DNA of 64,000 bases from Cercis canadensis. Its lineage: Eukaryota; Streptophyta; Magnoliopsida; Fabales; Fabaceae. This document shows positions 37,983 to 52,592 of this stretch, one piece after another. Made by a program: the position numbers and the translations under genes. The DNA lies in NCBI GenBank assembly GCA_003255065.1, contig QAOA01005636.1, forward strand, positions 287,396 through 351,395, read 5' to 3'. Position 1 is the first letter of the stretch; each line of letters opens with the position of its first letter. The notes under the pieces were generated by a model. That model was not told the DNA's origin. It saw nothing but the letters and a program-made list of their open reading frames with translations, and ran no database searches.

Positions 37983-40900
37983 TTAGAATGCACTCCAATT
38001 ATCAGAACCTTTCTTTGGAGAGCGACTATCTGAAGAGACCTTAAATGGGCCAGAGGAGCCGAATGGATCAGAGTCGTCAAAAGAGAATGCACCACTGTGG
38101 CCGAAATCCTTGCTGCTACTTATTGAGTCAAATCTTGTAAGCCTCTCGCGACTGTTGCCAAAATCTTTGCTGCTATTTATGGAGTCAAACCTTGAGAGCA
38201 TTTCAGGATTGTAGCCAAAATCTTTGCTGCTACTCATGGAATCAAACCTTGTGAATTTCTCATGGTTGTAGCCAAAGTCTCTGCTGCTACTAACAGAGTC
38301 AAATCTCATAAGCCTCTCAGGTTGTGGAGAATATCCACTGTCAGGCATGCTGAATGAATCAAACCTTGACATGTTATCAAAGAAATGATCCCCTGCCTCA
38401 CTATACCTTGGAGAGTTTCCAAATTTGGAAAGTGGAGTTCCGGGCACCGAATCATCAAAGGTGAATGGGCTTTTAGTCTGAAACAAGCCATCTGTATGTG
38501 TAGATCCTGTTCTAACTGGGTTTATACCAAAATCACCAGATTTAAAGAAATCTCTCTGCTTCTCCAGGTCAGAGTCCTACAGCATAGAACCAAGTATCAA
38601 AAATCTATTAGCTATACATCAATTATTTTCACACAGATTCCAGATATGACAGGGTCATATTTGTGTCGTGAAATTCTAAGCAAATATTTATTCTTTATAT
38701 TCGATAACAGAAATCTTTGACGCTCAAGATGAAGAATCTTTTCTTAAGAGTCATGCAACACAAATCATTATTCTTTCTAATGAGTAGCTGATTTAGATAA
38801 GTCAACCCCAGATTGGAACAATCTATAAGTTAAACATAGTAGATTAGACAGTAGACACAGATTACATTGTCTTCTATTACAGATATACGCTAGGAGAATA
38901 ACACTAAGCACATCATGTGAAAGTAGAAATCAGACATATAGGTTAGATGGAAGGTACATGTGTGGAGTATATAACATGATCTACTTTAAGATGTATCTAA
39001 TGTTTGCAAAGTAAATAAGAAAAATGGATATGCCATGGGAGGAATCCTGTGTGTCATTCCATTCCAAGAAGGAACAGATATGTTCTCCATGATTTTCAAC
39101 AATTCAACATAAGATTAATAATATATCTACATTACTTTTCATAAGATAAAACCTTCTCAAAACCGAGACTAACTTGGTGATGACGAGCATAATTTTATTT
39201 AGAATGAAAAACAGCAGTATAAAGAAAAGCTAAGTATATCGGGAATTACCTTGGTATTAACACTGTTAAAACCCCAGACTGAGTCCACATCATCATTATT
39301 GTCAAAGGCACCCCATGTTGATTCATCAAAACTTCTGTTGGCAGAGATTAATAACATCACAGTTACCAAATGCACTACAGTCAGAGCTAAGCATGGAGAA
39401 AGAGAGAGAACACCCCCAAAAAGGATGCAGAAACACACAAATCAACCACTAACTGACATTTGGCCAGGAAAAAAAAAACCCCTCACAGGTATGATCCTCC
39501 CCCACCAAACCCCCCTCACCTAAACAAAAAAAGAGAAAAAGAATTACCTGTGTGTTTCTGCATCTGCTTCAGAACTTTTTCCAAAATGAATATTTGAAAA
39601 TTCTTGAGAGGGGCTCTCTACAGCTGTTCTTCCAGCCGGACTATCATGAGGGCTTCTTGTTAAGTCATCTTCACTGTGTGTGTATGCCAATTCACCATCA
39701 AGTGTGTAATCGCCATTACTTATAGAATTTTCTTGCTTTCCATTTGTATTCATTGATGAACCATGGATTGAATTATCATCAGTCAAATTTTGTTCAACAA
39801 ATGTGGCTTTTGGCTTTGACGAGACATTTTTCACATCAATAGTGAGATCATTGACAAATCCTGGCAGTAAATAATAACTAAAGGAAATTACTTCACGGAA
39901 AAAGTGAACATAGAAAATCCTGACTTGAAAGCATATGGCGTACCTTCATCTTCAAATTTATCCCAATCTTCATCCCAATCAGCTGCTCCCTCTGGAATTC
40001 CAGGTTGCCAACCTTATAATTCATAGGGTTCATAATCATGCATGATCCCAATTTTAGTTAGAAACAAAGAAGATGGCACTCAATTATAGCAATTTCCAGC
40101 ATTGTAAAGTAATCTATGTAAAAATCCACTTTCCAAGAAAAAGGGCACAAAGGCAACATTGCAGTGTATGTGTAAAACAGCACCAGGGAAAAAAGAGGTT
40201 TTTTCAAAAAGCTATTCATTTGTATGAATAACAAGTAGAGGTTTAAAAAAAAAAACGTAAAAAGTTTAGCAGCCAGTTGATAAGCAACTCTTCTAATATT
40301 AGCACAGATCCATTAAGAGATGCAAGTTTCCAAATTTAAGAAAAACTGGATGTTAAAGAGGCTTCCACTAGTCTTTTTTTCTTTCTTCCACAAGTTGATT
40401 AGCATGAAATAACATAGGGAACAAGAAAAAGATTCGCATATCACACAGAGAAAAAGGAATCACAACAAATTGATTTAGCAAGAAGCCACAAGTGATATAG
40501 AGAGAAGAGATGAGATTAAAGTTACCAATAGGAAGCTCAACCATTGCAATTGACTTCACATCTATGCCACGTTTCTTGCATCGTTCAGCTAGAGCCTTCA
40601 ATAACTCCTCAAGATGTGACTGTATACGATCAGCACGGACCTAATGAGGTAGCAAAATATTAGTAACAGACAACTTAACATTAGATGTACATCTTATTTA
40701 AATGGTTCTAATTACCTGAAGAATACCATCTGTGCTGCCTCCTTGCTCCATTTTGACAATAGCCTGCTGCAACTCCATCTTTCTTTCCTACAGATGTACT
40801 AACTAATGCATAAATGATGCACTGAAATTTTAAAATGTAAAGAAAAGAGAAGAAAAAAAACACACAGCAGGAGTGAAAGAAATAACCAAGTTATTTGATA

Positions 40901-43900
40901 GAATACAAAAGAAACATTTATCTTGGGTCGATTCCAAAATAAAAACAATTCCTAATAGCCAGTAACATCGTCAACAACTGATAATCTATGAACTTCTGAA
41001 GGAAATTGTGAAGAAAAAAAAAAAGGCACATATTTTGGTCGAAAAAAGGAGTTTGTGAAAAGGCTGCACCCTAAACTTCAGCTGTAAGAGAAAGGGAGCT
41101 TGTGTGGCACACATTTTCTCCAAGTCAAATTTCATGTGATTCCATTTGATTTACTGCATTCTAACTACCCATTTAAAAAAAATAAATTGAGTATGACATA
41201 TTAAGTTCTTCACCCAACATGAATACTCGTGACATATATTTACAGAGCAAAGGAGGAGAGATTGGGGCATGGGAATCCCTTCCCCTTGATATGATCCAAA
41301 GCTTATCACAGAATGGGAGGTACACATACAAACACCTATCAAAGCAGAAAATGTTTCCAATGTATAGAATACTGAATCCAAATATGTCAATAGCTCCCTC
41401 ACCCTTACAAGGAATCTATTCAACGCATAAGAATAAAGAGTTTCTTATTACCTGTATATCACGAAATTTAGCCTCTTCAATAGACAATTTGGATGCTATC
41501 TCTGCTACCTGTTTGTACTTCTCTTCATATTTTTTGGCCAGTGACTCTGCCTGCAAGCTACCATCAAATGAGAGCCCAATTCTTTTCAAATCTTAAACTT
41601 CCATCATATTTTCAGAAAAATAACATACCTCACGCTTGTCTGCAGATGCCCTTTCGGTAATCTCATTTAGTCGATTATCACATCTAGTTTTATATAGAAC
41701 CTGATTGAAGAGTAACCAAAAAGATATTAATTAAAAAAAAAATAGACAAAAGTCATCAAAAGGTTTATGTAAGTGCCAAATATATATGTGTGTGTGGGAA
41801 GCAATTATTAGGTCTTTATTAGAGTTTAGTTGTCTTTAATTAGGTATCAACTTAACTTGTAAATTTTTTTTTCTTTTTTGTTTGGGGGAAGGGGGGAGAG
41901 AACTTGAATTGCAATGTAGTTCCCTCATTTAATGGTCCAAGTTCATGCAGTACAATTTAGTCGAAATTTCCAATCCTTCTATGTATATATAGTACTGCTA
42001 TTTATCCCAAGATTTTAGAGAAGACATGTAACAAATGGATTTACATGATACATGCCATCAACTAAACAAATAGATATGTTCTCATAGGACAAGTCCATTT
42101 GGGATCAATTTTCACTCTGATTTTCGTTATAAACAGCATTATTCATACACACACTGATGCACATTTCAAAGAGTTAAAAAGTTGAGAATAGAAATTTGAG
42201 TTAATTTTGTGTTTAAACTCTTGCAATTCAAGCTCCTTCCTTCTTCTTCTCCTTCCCCTCCTTCTCCTCCTCCTCTATATGCTACTATTCAGCCATTTGT
42301 GCCTATCAGTCTTCACAGCATTATAACTATCCATCTTCTATAAACCATATATTTTCCTTGCTTTTGTCACATAAAATCCTCAACTGTAGCCATCTAAAAT
42401 CCTCAAAAAGCACTGCTTGTAGGATTCCAGCCATGGTTTCTTATAGGAAAAAAAAAAGATCCTCTTCCCCTTAAACTACCTCACCACAAGTCAGTCCCAG
42501 TCCTTAAAATCCAGGCTTTAAGTCACTTGTTAAATATGCATGTCTGGGCAAGGTATATAGGCTTAAAAACTCATCAGTTTGATAACCATGTGGCACTACA
42601 GAAAACACACAATACAAACTTATATAGCAGTATCATCCCTAAGAAGCACAGAAACAGTAGTTTGGCTGCTGTTCTGGTATCAGAAACATCATGGGAACCT
42701 TCTGCATCCGGAAAACATTAATGAATAATTCCTTTTTTTCATCAAATTTTTGAATGGAAACATTTCGCGCAACATTGAAACAGGTTGAACCATTTCAAAA
42801 TGCACTCAAATGCACCAAAACTGCTTTGAAAAGCTGATAAACAATCGTGAAATATTCTGAAACTTGGCAAAATACACCTAAGTACATTAAGATAGCTCTA
42901 AAATGTGCCAAAATGTTTGGATTTTAATTTTGTGTTTTGAATATTAACATATATTGCACAATATACATTATATATTAATTACAACACAACTTATAAATTT
43001 TTACATATCCCATTTACCTTTACATGGTTTATCATAGTGAACTGGTTCTTCAAGCTAATTCAAACAATCAGATGCACTAATTCTTCCACAGAATATCTAT
43101 GTCACTCCTTCCACATGGTTCAATAATCAAGTTCTTTATAACATGAGTGGCATGCTAGTTCTGCAATTACCCATATATAAAGCAGGTTTACTTTCAAGCA
43201 GGCCACCAGCATGTTCTAGTCAGCCTTCATTAGTTAAAATTAATGGATATAAACAGATAGTTGATCTCAACCATATTAAACCTTAAACATGTGACATCAG
43301 TTCAAAAACCAAAATAAAAGATGGGAACATGATATAAACTACTCACTAGTTCCTGCATTTTGTTGCGGTAGAACTCAATCTTCTCTTTTGAATCCAAGAT
43401 CACATTCTCTGTTTCTTCAGCCTATGACAGCAAAGAAATTTATCATTTTAATTTGAAAGATAATATGTTTTCATTCAATGACATAATCTTAAAAACTATT
43501 TCTATCAAAAATATTTAGTGTACCATTTTCTGTAAAAGATACACAACCTAAGTTGAATCTCAGATCTTTTTGTCATTTTTTTTTTTTTAATAATAATGCA
43601 AGTGTTGATGTCACAGTTTGATCCATAAACTGAGGAGAGGGAAAAAATAAAAAAAAGGCAAAACAAATACCTTTTCCCCTGCAGTTGTTGCCTCTTGAGG
43701 CTTTGAATTCAATACATTCTGCTCGCCATTATCACCTTTATTCAAAAAGGAATGCTCCAACACAAGTGCTCCTGACTTTTGCTGATTGGGTTGCACTGTA
43801 CCATCAGCCCAGGGAGAAGTTCCTTGTACCGGTGGCCTCAAGCCAGCTGCAGCTGCCACTGGCCGGGCACCTGGCATCACTGGTTGTTGCTGAAAACCTA

Positions 43901-46900
43901 GTTACAAATAAAGAGCAAAAATTTCATCAAGAGACACTATATGAGAGAAAAGGAAAAGAAATTTTAAAATACTAAAAAAAATGTGAAAAATTACCTGGAC
44001 CTATACCCCAAGTTGCATTTCCTTGCATATTTTTTGGATGACCTGTCATAGACAGCAGTGTCTCATCAAACATAACATTACTTGGAAGAGAAGGTGGAAT
44101 AGGGCGACCTTCCCTGTATCGCTCCATCAAATAGAGAGCAAAGCAAAACTCCTTCAAAGAAAGCATGCTATCATTATCCTGATCAGATAAGTCCCACACC
44201 TTCTTTAAGACCTCTGCAGAAAGGCCACAAAGATATTATTAAGCAATTGTGATTGAAGAAATAATATAAAGTCTCCCAGAAATCTGTCCAAAAAAGTTCC
44301 AATAGGCAGAAAACAGACAGGTACCTCAAAAGAAATCCAGAAAAGGGGGGGAAAATCATAAGCAATTAAACTTACTAACACCATTATCTTAATGGTGTAA
44401 CATGTTCCTGTGAGCAGCTTTTAATTTCTATTAGCCTGAATTTGGGAACTTTATCAGCAATACCAAGATTTCAACTAATTAATATTGGGTGTTTAATTTG
44501 AGGAACACCATAAATTATAGATGTCCATTATTCCCAATTCATGCCAAAGCTTGAAAAATACACCATTCATCTAAGATGAAACACGAGGATATGGAATTGA
44601 TAGTTCTCTTGCTTCATAAAAATAATTTATTTCTAAAATATGGACTTGATCTGACATGTAATCACCTGTCACCTACCAAATTACTGTACCACCTGTCACT
44701 TATAGAACAGCAAAAGGATCAGTTAACACACCACTGTACCAAAATCCATAAACAGTACATTTAACAGTTGGGAGGACAAAAACATTTACCTATTGGTAGT
44801 CTCCAACTTAAAAATAGACTGCGAGCCTGCTCCCCAGTGATCTTTCCATCCCTATCGGTGTCTACTTCCATAAACACCTTTGTATACTTTTGCACATCAG
44901 ATGGTTTCATTTTTGGCCAAGGAGGCTGTGAACTATCAGAACTACTATTTCCAGTTCCAACTGATATCCCAGATGATGTAAATGAAGAAGAAGCAGGTGT
45001 TGAAATCTGTTGGCTTGGATTTGATGGTGACTGCGGCCTCTGAAACTGACTGCTTAGTGGCTGCATTGAGAATGCATTCTGTAATGAATCAAGTGCACTG
45101 TGCTTACTAGCAGGTTGGGCACCACTGGAAATTGGAACAATGGCTGATGAGGCAGCTGGGCTGCTAGCAGAATAACTCTGCCCAGGAGGTTCTTGTTTTG
45201 GTGTAGTTGAGGCAGTAGTGTATACATCATTGCCAAAGCCTAAATTGGAAGGGAATCCATTTCCAGAAACAGCTAATGCTTTAGTGTTGATATTTGTTGG
45301 CTGGGACATCAATGAGAATGGAGCTTGTGATATTGATGTGGATGAGGGCACTGATGGAGGCATACCTCCAGGCCTAGGAGGAACTGAACCAGTCCTTCCA
45401 CTATTCCAATCATTTGATATGCTTGAGTTTGACATATTGTGACCCGCCATGCCAACCCCTCTAGAAAGATCTGGACCAGCAATACCCTGTAGTGGACGGG
45501 AAGCACTACTTGCAATGGGTTGAGGCGGTCTCATGGTCAGATTTTGCTGGGAAGGAATCTGGCTGACAATTGAACCTGATAATCCTTGTCCTCTATAGGA
45601 AAAAGTTTGAGATGATGTTGGTGCAGTTGCTCCCATCAGTGGAGCAGAAGCAGCAGCCACAGGATTAGGTTGTGGTGGAGGTATAGCAGCAAGATTAATC
45701 TGTGGTGCAGGGATCTTAGCTGCAGCAGGACCATATAATGCTGCCTTCACCATATCAGGTGTTAAATCTCTCTTACTCTGTGCCACGGTTACTAATTTGA
45801 GAGCATTAAAAAACTCTGCCCGCCCAAGGAAACCAGTTTTGGCCTGATCAGCATGCATCCATATCTGTAGCTCATATAACAAAATATTGATAAGGAATTA
45901 GCCAAACCAAGAAGCAGTATGCTAACAAAAGGAGGGGGAAAAAGGAAGCATTATGCTTAATCAAATTTATAGATTCATCCTACTGTCCAATATGCAATAG
46001 AGGAAAGTCACTGAAAAGAATGAGAAAGACAAAATGCCTAGTTTCCCTGCCTTCTGTGGCATAGTTGAAATGGCTTTCAACGATCCAGATAGATACAGGA
46101 CACAACCTTCAAAAGCAAACAAATAAAGTTGGAGATAATAACTAAGGATCTGAACATCGAGAATCCTGATACCTTCAGAGCCAATCATATCAAGCAGCAA
46201 CAGTTTACTGCTTATATACTTGCATTAAAAAGTATTAACTGGCACCTTCTACCCCTTGGGAATCAAGTGTTGGAGGAAAAGATCATGAATTCAAAAGCAA
46301 CTGAGTGGCTGTGTTCAGACTACCAACCTAAAATAACGTCTACAAGGTGTAATGAACTCGTTAGTTTTTGAAGCTCATATTAACAGAAAACACCTGGTCC
46401 CGCTATATTAGGTGAAAACCTTTATAAAGTTTAGAAGCCCTAACAACAAGTCAAGCTCAAGCATGAGGCTGGAAATTCTTCCAGTCATCCTTTTCCTTTT
46501 GCCTGGTTGTGGGAACAATCATGATCAGCATGAAAAAGATCTCTTGGAATTTTAAAAATCACTTTCATCAACTTATCTGAGGAGATCACTAGTTCAACTT
46601 CAACAGCATTCTAAAAGACGAGACGGCATCTCTAATACACACAATTAGGTCATTCAGACCAGATGTAGGTTCAGCCTTTGACATGTTGGGAAACATCAAT
46701 CTTCAATCTTTTAACAAAAATGAATCCACGATGCTGATTTTATAACTAAAAAAAAAAGGGAAAATAAATAAAACTGATGCCAGAAATAAATTCTTAAGTT
46801 AGAAAGTAACCTGAGCAAGAACGTTCTTATGCAAATTGGATCCCTGAAAGAAAGCGACAGCTTCAGCTCCACTGATTCTGCCATCCCCATCTAAATCTGC

Positions 46901-46945
46901 TCTCCTGAAATACGCTTCGAACTGATCCATATTCGCCCCCGCCAT
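37983..46945 (-). CDS. EH-domain endocytosis protein, AtEH1/Pan1 type (TPLATE complex)
   Basis: A subunit of the plant TPLATE complex that acts early in clathrin-mediated endocytosis at the plasma membrane. Thirteen exons on the minus strand: 46945-46811, 45864-44790, 44213-43995, 43897-43671, 43421-43347, 41700-41629, 41550-41452, 40787-40716, 40640-40526, 40012-39944, 39860-39548, 39334-39250, 38576-37983. They sum to 3150 nt, 1049 residues, near the ~1020 of AtEH1. The first EH domain (about 1-100) has the EF-hand loop DLDGDGRISGAEA; the second (about 375-450) has DTDRDGKITGEQA, then DQDNDSMLSLKEF and RPIPPSLP. Between them is a Pro/Ser/Gln-rich linker. Residues about 550-730 form coiled coils (KEKIEFYRNKMQEL, YEEKYKQVAEIASKL). 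An acidic Trp motif follows (ADWDEDWDKFEDE), and the C-terminus carries five RFDS-SSSKDFG repeats, DPF and NWSAF. All intron phases agree. Confidence 0.94.
38080..38380 (-). repeat. In-frame ~60-bp tandem repeats in the EH gene (RFDS repeats)
   Basis: Within the last exon five consecutive units of about 19-20 residues read RFDSFSMPDSGYSP, RFDSVSSSRDFGYN, RFDSMSSSKDFGYN, RFDSINSSKDFGNS and RFDSISSSKDFGHS. The middle three are the most alike. The repeat keeps frame and is rich in phosphorylatable Ser. Confidence 0.85.
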
Positions 46946-49147
46946 CCTATAATATCTTCGACAAGTTTATTCTTCAACTGCTCAGATTAGATCGAACCAC
47001 CACCAAACAATCTAGAACCCAGAATCCCACGAAAGTACAAACATGAAGCAACTCAATCCAATTTGGGATGACAATTTGCACAAAATAAGAAACCCTCCAC
47101 TACGTAGTCGACCAAATGAGTGAAGGATAAGTATGGATTTGTAGCGTAAGAGCGATGGAATTGATGAATGGCTCGTTGGCTTTCAGAATCGGAAAAATAT
47201 ACATATATATTCCTCAACGGTGATTTCAGATGCTACGTTGTGAATTCGCAGATTTTCTTTTCTTTACTGGCGATTTTGCTTCAGATGTGGCGTGTTCTAC
47301 CCCTTTCCCACAACCGCAGCAACAGAAGCTGTTCCTCAACAGCAATTTTAATAGTTCATTTGCCGTGGGTTAGTTTGGAGAATGAAAGAGGATGGAAAGA
47401 GAAGGCTTCATTTCGTCCAAGTTCAAACCATACATACATTTTGCCCTTTTACTCCCCTTTCAGCTTTTTTTTTAATAAAAAAAACACACATTAAATATAC
47501 AGTAATACGGAGCTATATTTTTTTTATGTGAAAATATATAGAATATGGGATGGATAATACATAATAGCATCACCATATTATTTATTCATGGTGTGTATTT
47601 CATTGTTGAAATAAATAATGTTGTAAGTATTTTTTTGTAAATTTTATGATCCAAATAATTATTATTTATAAACCTTTATGATCTCACTTGCTAACTTTTT
47701 TAAAAAAATAAAAATAATAAAAGGAAAAACCACAAAGATGTTAGGATCTTGCCATATGGGTTGTAGATTACATTATCACAAGACCCTTTTGGCAAAGAGA
47801 TAATTTTCTAACAAAAATGAATATTTTCAAAGTACTATTTTATACAATGCTACAATTATTGATACTTCAACCAAAAAAATCCTAAAGCAATATGACTTGT
47901 TATAAGTATGAAAAGTCTAACTCCATCTAAAAAGTGATGTCAGACCAAAGTTCGTTTGTTACAAAAAAAAAAAAGTTTGAATCTTTAATTAAATAATATA
48001 CCCAATGAGCTATATGATTATTAAGTTTGTATATGTTATTATAATGTCTAAACATAAATAAAACAAACAATTTCTTCATATCCCTCCTCCCTTTTTTTCT
48101 TTAAGATTAAGATCTCAAAGGATATTTTGATGACTTATATGATTTTTTCATACATATAATTAAATTTTGGAAAATAATTAAATTATTTATATGTGATTTT
48201 GATTTTATGAAATGATGATATTGTCGTGTACAAGCTTGTACAATTTTTTTAAATTTTAGTTATATTTTAAAATAATGAGAAACAACTTGTAAAAAAGTTT
48301 TAAATATAAAATTACAATTCACTTAATTATTGTTGATATTTTTAACCATGACTCCTAATCCACTTAATTTATAAATTACACTTTAAACACTATAGTGATA
48401 AATCATGAAATTAAATAATATGTCTTATAAATTATAACAAGTACTTACAAGTTTTTAAATTATCATTCCTTTTTTTTTATAGGTAGTGATCATAAGACAT
48501 ATGCCTTCTACAGTATAGAATATGAAATAGACCTATTTAATAGTGGAAACAACATTATTTATCTTTAAATAAAATGAAATTTAAGCTAATAATTATGAGT
48601 CATTCCAATCATGTGTACAAGCAATTATTGGAACATTTCAAATTTATAATTAATTAATATAAAAATAAAATATCCACAAATAAGAAGAAACAAAATACCA
48701 ACAACACTATAGTATAGGCATTGCCCCATTTTTAAAAATTTCTTATGTGCAGGAAGGTATGTGATTGAATATTTAAAAAAAAAATTAGGAAATAGATAAT
48801 AGATAAAATAATCAAATTCTAAGAAAATTTATTCTCAAGTTCATTTTAGTACTATCCATTTGTTTTTTAGAGAATTAATTTTTTTAAAAATACAATTTTT
48901 TTTTTTACTTTTTAGCACTTGGTAATGATTTTGCAAATATATTTTGTAATGGAAAAGAGAAAAGAAAAGAAAAGAGGAAAGGACCCTTTGGTATGGGGTA
49001 CCGAGCAAGCTCCCCGCTTTATCAAATTCTAAAACCCGGTTTCCCGCCAAGAACATTCACTGAAAGTCCAAAACTATCATACTAGTCTAATATGTAATGA
49101 AATATAATGTAGTGTTGTGAGGATTTACTGGAAATTGAAAGGCCAAA
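46946..49147. other. Divergent promoter region, EH and helicase genes
   Basis: About 2.2 kb with no gene. The left 250 bases are the EH leader and promoter. The middle is AT-rich. The right end holds the helicase promoter with the E2F-like site at 49040-49047. Confidence 0.55.
49040..49047 (+). promoter_or_regulatory. E2F-type site upstream of the helicase
   Basis: TTTCCCGC matches the E2F consensus TTTSSCGC exactly and lies about 100 bases before the helicase start codon. In plants such sites mark S-phase and DNA-repair genes, which fits the product. Function here is inferred. Confidence 0.6.
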
Positions 49148-52100
49148 ATGGTTTCTGCATCTGCAAAAGCTGGAACAAACCCTAACGGTAAGAACGCTAA
49201 AAATGTGTATCACATCGGAGGTCTGCAGGTGGAATTCCCTTACGAACCATATGGTACTCAGTTTGCATTTATGGGTAGAGTAATCTCCACCCTTGATCGA
49301 GCTCAAAGAGAAGGTCATTGTCAAGCATTGCTCGAGTCTCCAACTGGTACTGGCAAATCTCTTTCGCTTCTCTGTTCCTCCCTCGCTTGGCAGCACAACT
49401 ATAAATTGAAAAAACAGAATACCGATCTCTCTCACCTCAACCCCCTTCCAGAGGCCACAACCAATCCTTTGGCCTACGGCGGTGGATTTGTTCCCGACGA
49501 GGTTTTTTCTAGTAAGTCATCTCCCAATGCCTGGAGTTCCCGTGAAAATCAAATCATTTGATTATCTTCTATGATTTTCAGTATTGGAAGTCACTAATGC
49601 ACTTTCCACTACGGCGTGTTTCATTTGTTTTGTATTATATTATCCTCAAGCAATTTTTCCCTATTTCAGCATCAGAAAATATGAAGCCGCCGGAATCTGA
49701 GCCTAACAACAAAAAGCAGAAGAAAAAGGCCGCACCGACTATATATTATGCATCGTAAGTTTTATACTACTAGTTTAGCAATTAAATATTTTTTTTTATA
49801 AATAATCGTTAATAAATACTTTGAGAAAAATTCATGTCATCAGCATTGCTAAATTGCAAACAGTTAATTCTAAGATTGTAACATTAAAGTAACCAAATAC
49901 TTATCTGCCTGTAGCCCATGACTCATAGAGTTAAAATGAGCAGAGCCCAAAACATGATGATTTAGATAGGAAGATGACTTGAAACGATAATAGTTACGGC
50001 TACATGTTGGTGGTAATTTTTAACACATTTGTAGCCTTTGCTAAAATTAATACTTCAAAATTGTTTGTTTCAACGGAACCTTTCAACTTTGTCAGAGTTT
50101 TGGCAATGAAATTTGACATGTATATTTCATTGGCACATTTCTCCTTCTGTATGCAATCATAATCATCACTTAATAAAAACATTTTCTATTCTTTTGTGTA
50201 TGTAAGGAGGACTCACTCACAAATCTCTCAAGTGATTCGTGAATTACGGAAAACTGCTTACAGGGTTCCCATGGCTGTGTTGGTAGGTTAAATCCATTGC
50301 TTTAGTATCGTTGTTCAATTAATTTGAGCGCTCCTCAAGTTTGAGGTTTCCTGATTATTCATGGGTTCTCATTAGCAATTTACTTCTGTTTTTTGTTTAA
50401 AATGATTGTTATGAAACAAATACAAACTAGTTGAGTTACATGGTTCAGTAGGATCTTGTAGAATGTAATTATTCATTAATCCCTTCACTGAATTTCAAGT
50501 TCTTACCGTGCCCATCTTGAATACTAAGTGTCTCTGTATTTATATATTATTAGCTACTTAACTCTTTCATTTAATAACCTAATATTTTCTTGTGGGAAAT
50601 AATAAAGAGATACCAATCAATCTGCAATTTATATGAAATATTGTGAGCATGGTCTATATGATTAGGACTTTAGATCTAAAAAAGGGTTTTGTAAAAATGT
50701 ACACTACAATGTCAAAATACCCATACTATCATGATTTTCAAATAATATGGATTTGTTTTTGAAGTTTTTTTCCACTTCTTTCTTTGCCAGGCATCACGGA
50801 AGCATTACTGCACCAATAAACATACACTTGTCAAGGAGAATATTGATGAAGAATGGTTGCTTCTATTTCAGCAGCTTTTTACTTCTTCATTTCACTTTCT
50901 GAGAATTCATTGTTGATCTTCATACTGATACATTTTATTAAATGTTTCCAGTAAACTTCTTTTGAAAGATCAGGTAATGGGATGTCCAGAATTCAAGTGA
51001 GTGTCTGCTTATCCATGCATGGTTCCTATTATAATTTTATTTCACTCCCCATGAAACTAAAAGAAATCAGAAACTCATAATGTGAGCAGGAATGCACATA
51101 AAGTCAAAGGCCATCCATCCGTTCAGAGAGGAGGATGCAATGAAGTGCATGATATTGAAGATCTTGTGAAAGTTGGGCAAGTGGTGAAAGGTTTGACTTC
51201 CTGTTGTTGTCTTCTTTTTATTGTAATTTTGTAATGAAATTTCCAATAAAGTTGGTCAAGTACATCCCTCATGTTGTCTTCACATATGTCACTTTTTTCT
51301 TTTTTGTTAATTTTATACTTTCAGGTTGCTCTTATTATGCAGCTCGTTCTATGTCAGATGATGCACAGTTGGTATTTTGTCCTTATAGCTACATCATTAA
51401 TCCAGTCATTCGGGGAGCAATGGATGTGGACATCAAAGGAGCCATTGTGATTCTTGATGAAGCCCAGTAAGCTAATCTCCTTCTCTTTAGTTGATAAGCC
51501 AACAGGGCTGTCCTCAGAATCTAGTTAATTGAACTGGCTTTTTTTCTTCCTTCATGTTTCTTTTTGAGTTGTATATGATTTGCGTTGCCTTTCTCATACC
51601 ATCAGTTGCTTGCAAGCCTATCTAGAAATTTGGAGATAACCTAGTAACCTGAATGAATGACATGTTTTAAAACTTTTTTGGCAGTTTCTCTTGATATAAC
51701 TAGTCTAACTTGTTTACAGCAATATAGAGGACACCACTCGTGATGCTGGCAGTGTGGATATTGAAGAAGATGTTTTAGATAGTATGTTATGAACCTTATA
51801 GCTTTTCTTTTCATTCTAATTAACATTGATGCTAAATGGTTGTGCATTCTTTTTGAAAGAATTGCAAATGGAGCTACAGCAACTTTGTCCAGTCAATGCT
51901 CTGATTTATCAACCTTTATACGAAATGGCACAGGTAATTACTTTAGACATTGGACTTATATCCACGCCCTTAATGATTGTATATCTTTGATGAGAGCTAC
52001 AATTGTGTAGGGCCTTACAAGTTGGATAGAACAGAAGAAAAATAAATTAGAAAAGCGTGATTTTCAACATTATGGTTCTTGGTAAGTTAAGGGTTTCATC

Positions 52101-52551
52101 CTTCTTCATTTCCCCATCATTGTTTTGTAATCACACTTGTTCTAGTTGTATCCTGAGACACATTATGATTCCCAAGTATTATAGAAGCTGATTTCCTATA
52201 TACTCAATATAGATATGCCTGGTAGAGAGCACTATAATACATTGCGGTGGGAATAACAAGTAATTAGATTCAATCAAATTGATATGCTGTGAAGCATAAA
52301 GCTCAAAAGGCTCTGTTATTACAGTTCACCATATGACTTTACTTCACATATTTGTTGCTCTTGCTATCCTAGGACGATATTATTGTTAACTGTAATCTTG
52401 TTTCATGTTATGTCACTTCCGCTCTTTACAAAGAGAGCTTGTTTTTCTTTTTCCCCAAGTTTTAGATAATTATTTTCTTAAGAAATTATCTTCTTTGAAA
52501 TCACTTTACTTTGTGGGGATGTCAGAAAATTTTCAATCATTTTGTTTGTTT

Positions 52552-52592
<41 letters not shown>

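Noticed and set aside
47168-47494. 108-codon frame at the EH gene leader
   Set aside because: It lies on the opposite strand of the EH promoter and leader, and its translation is not protein-like.
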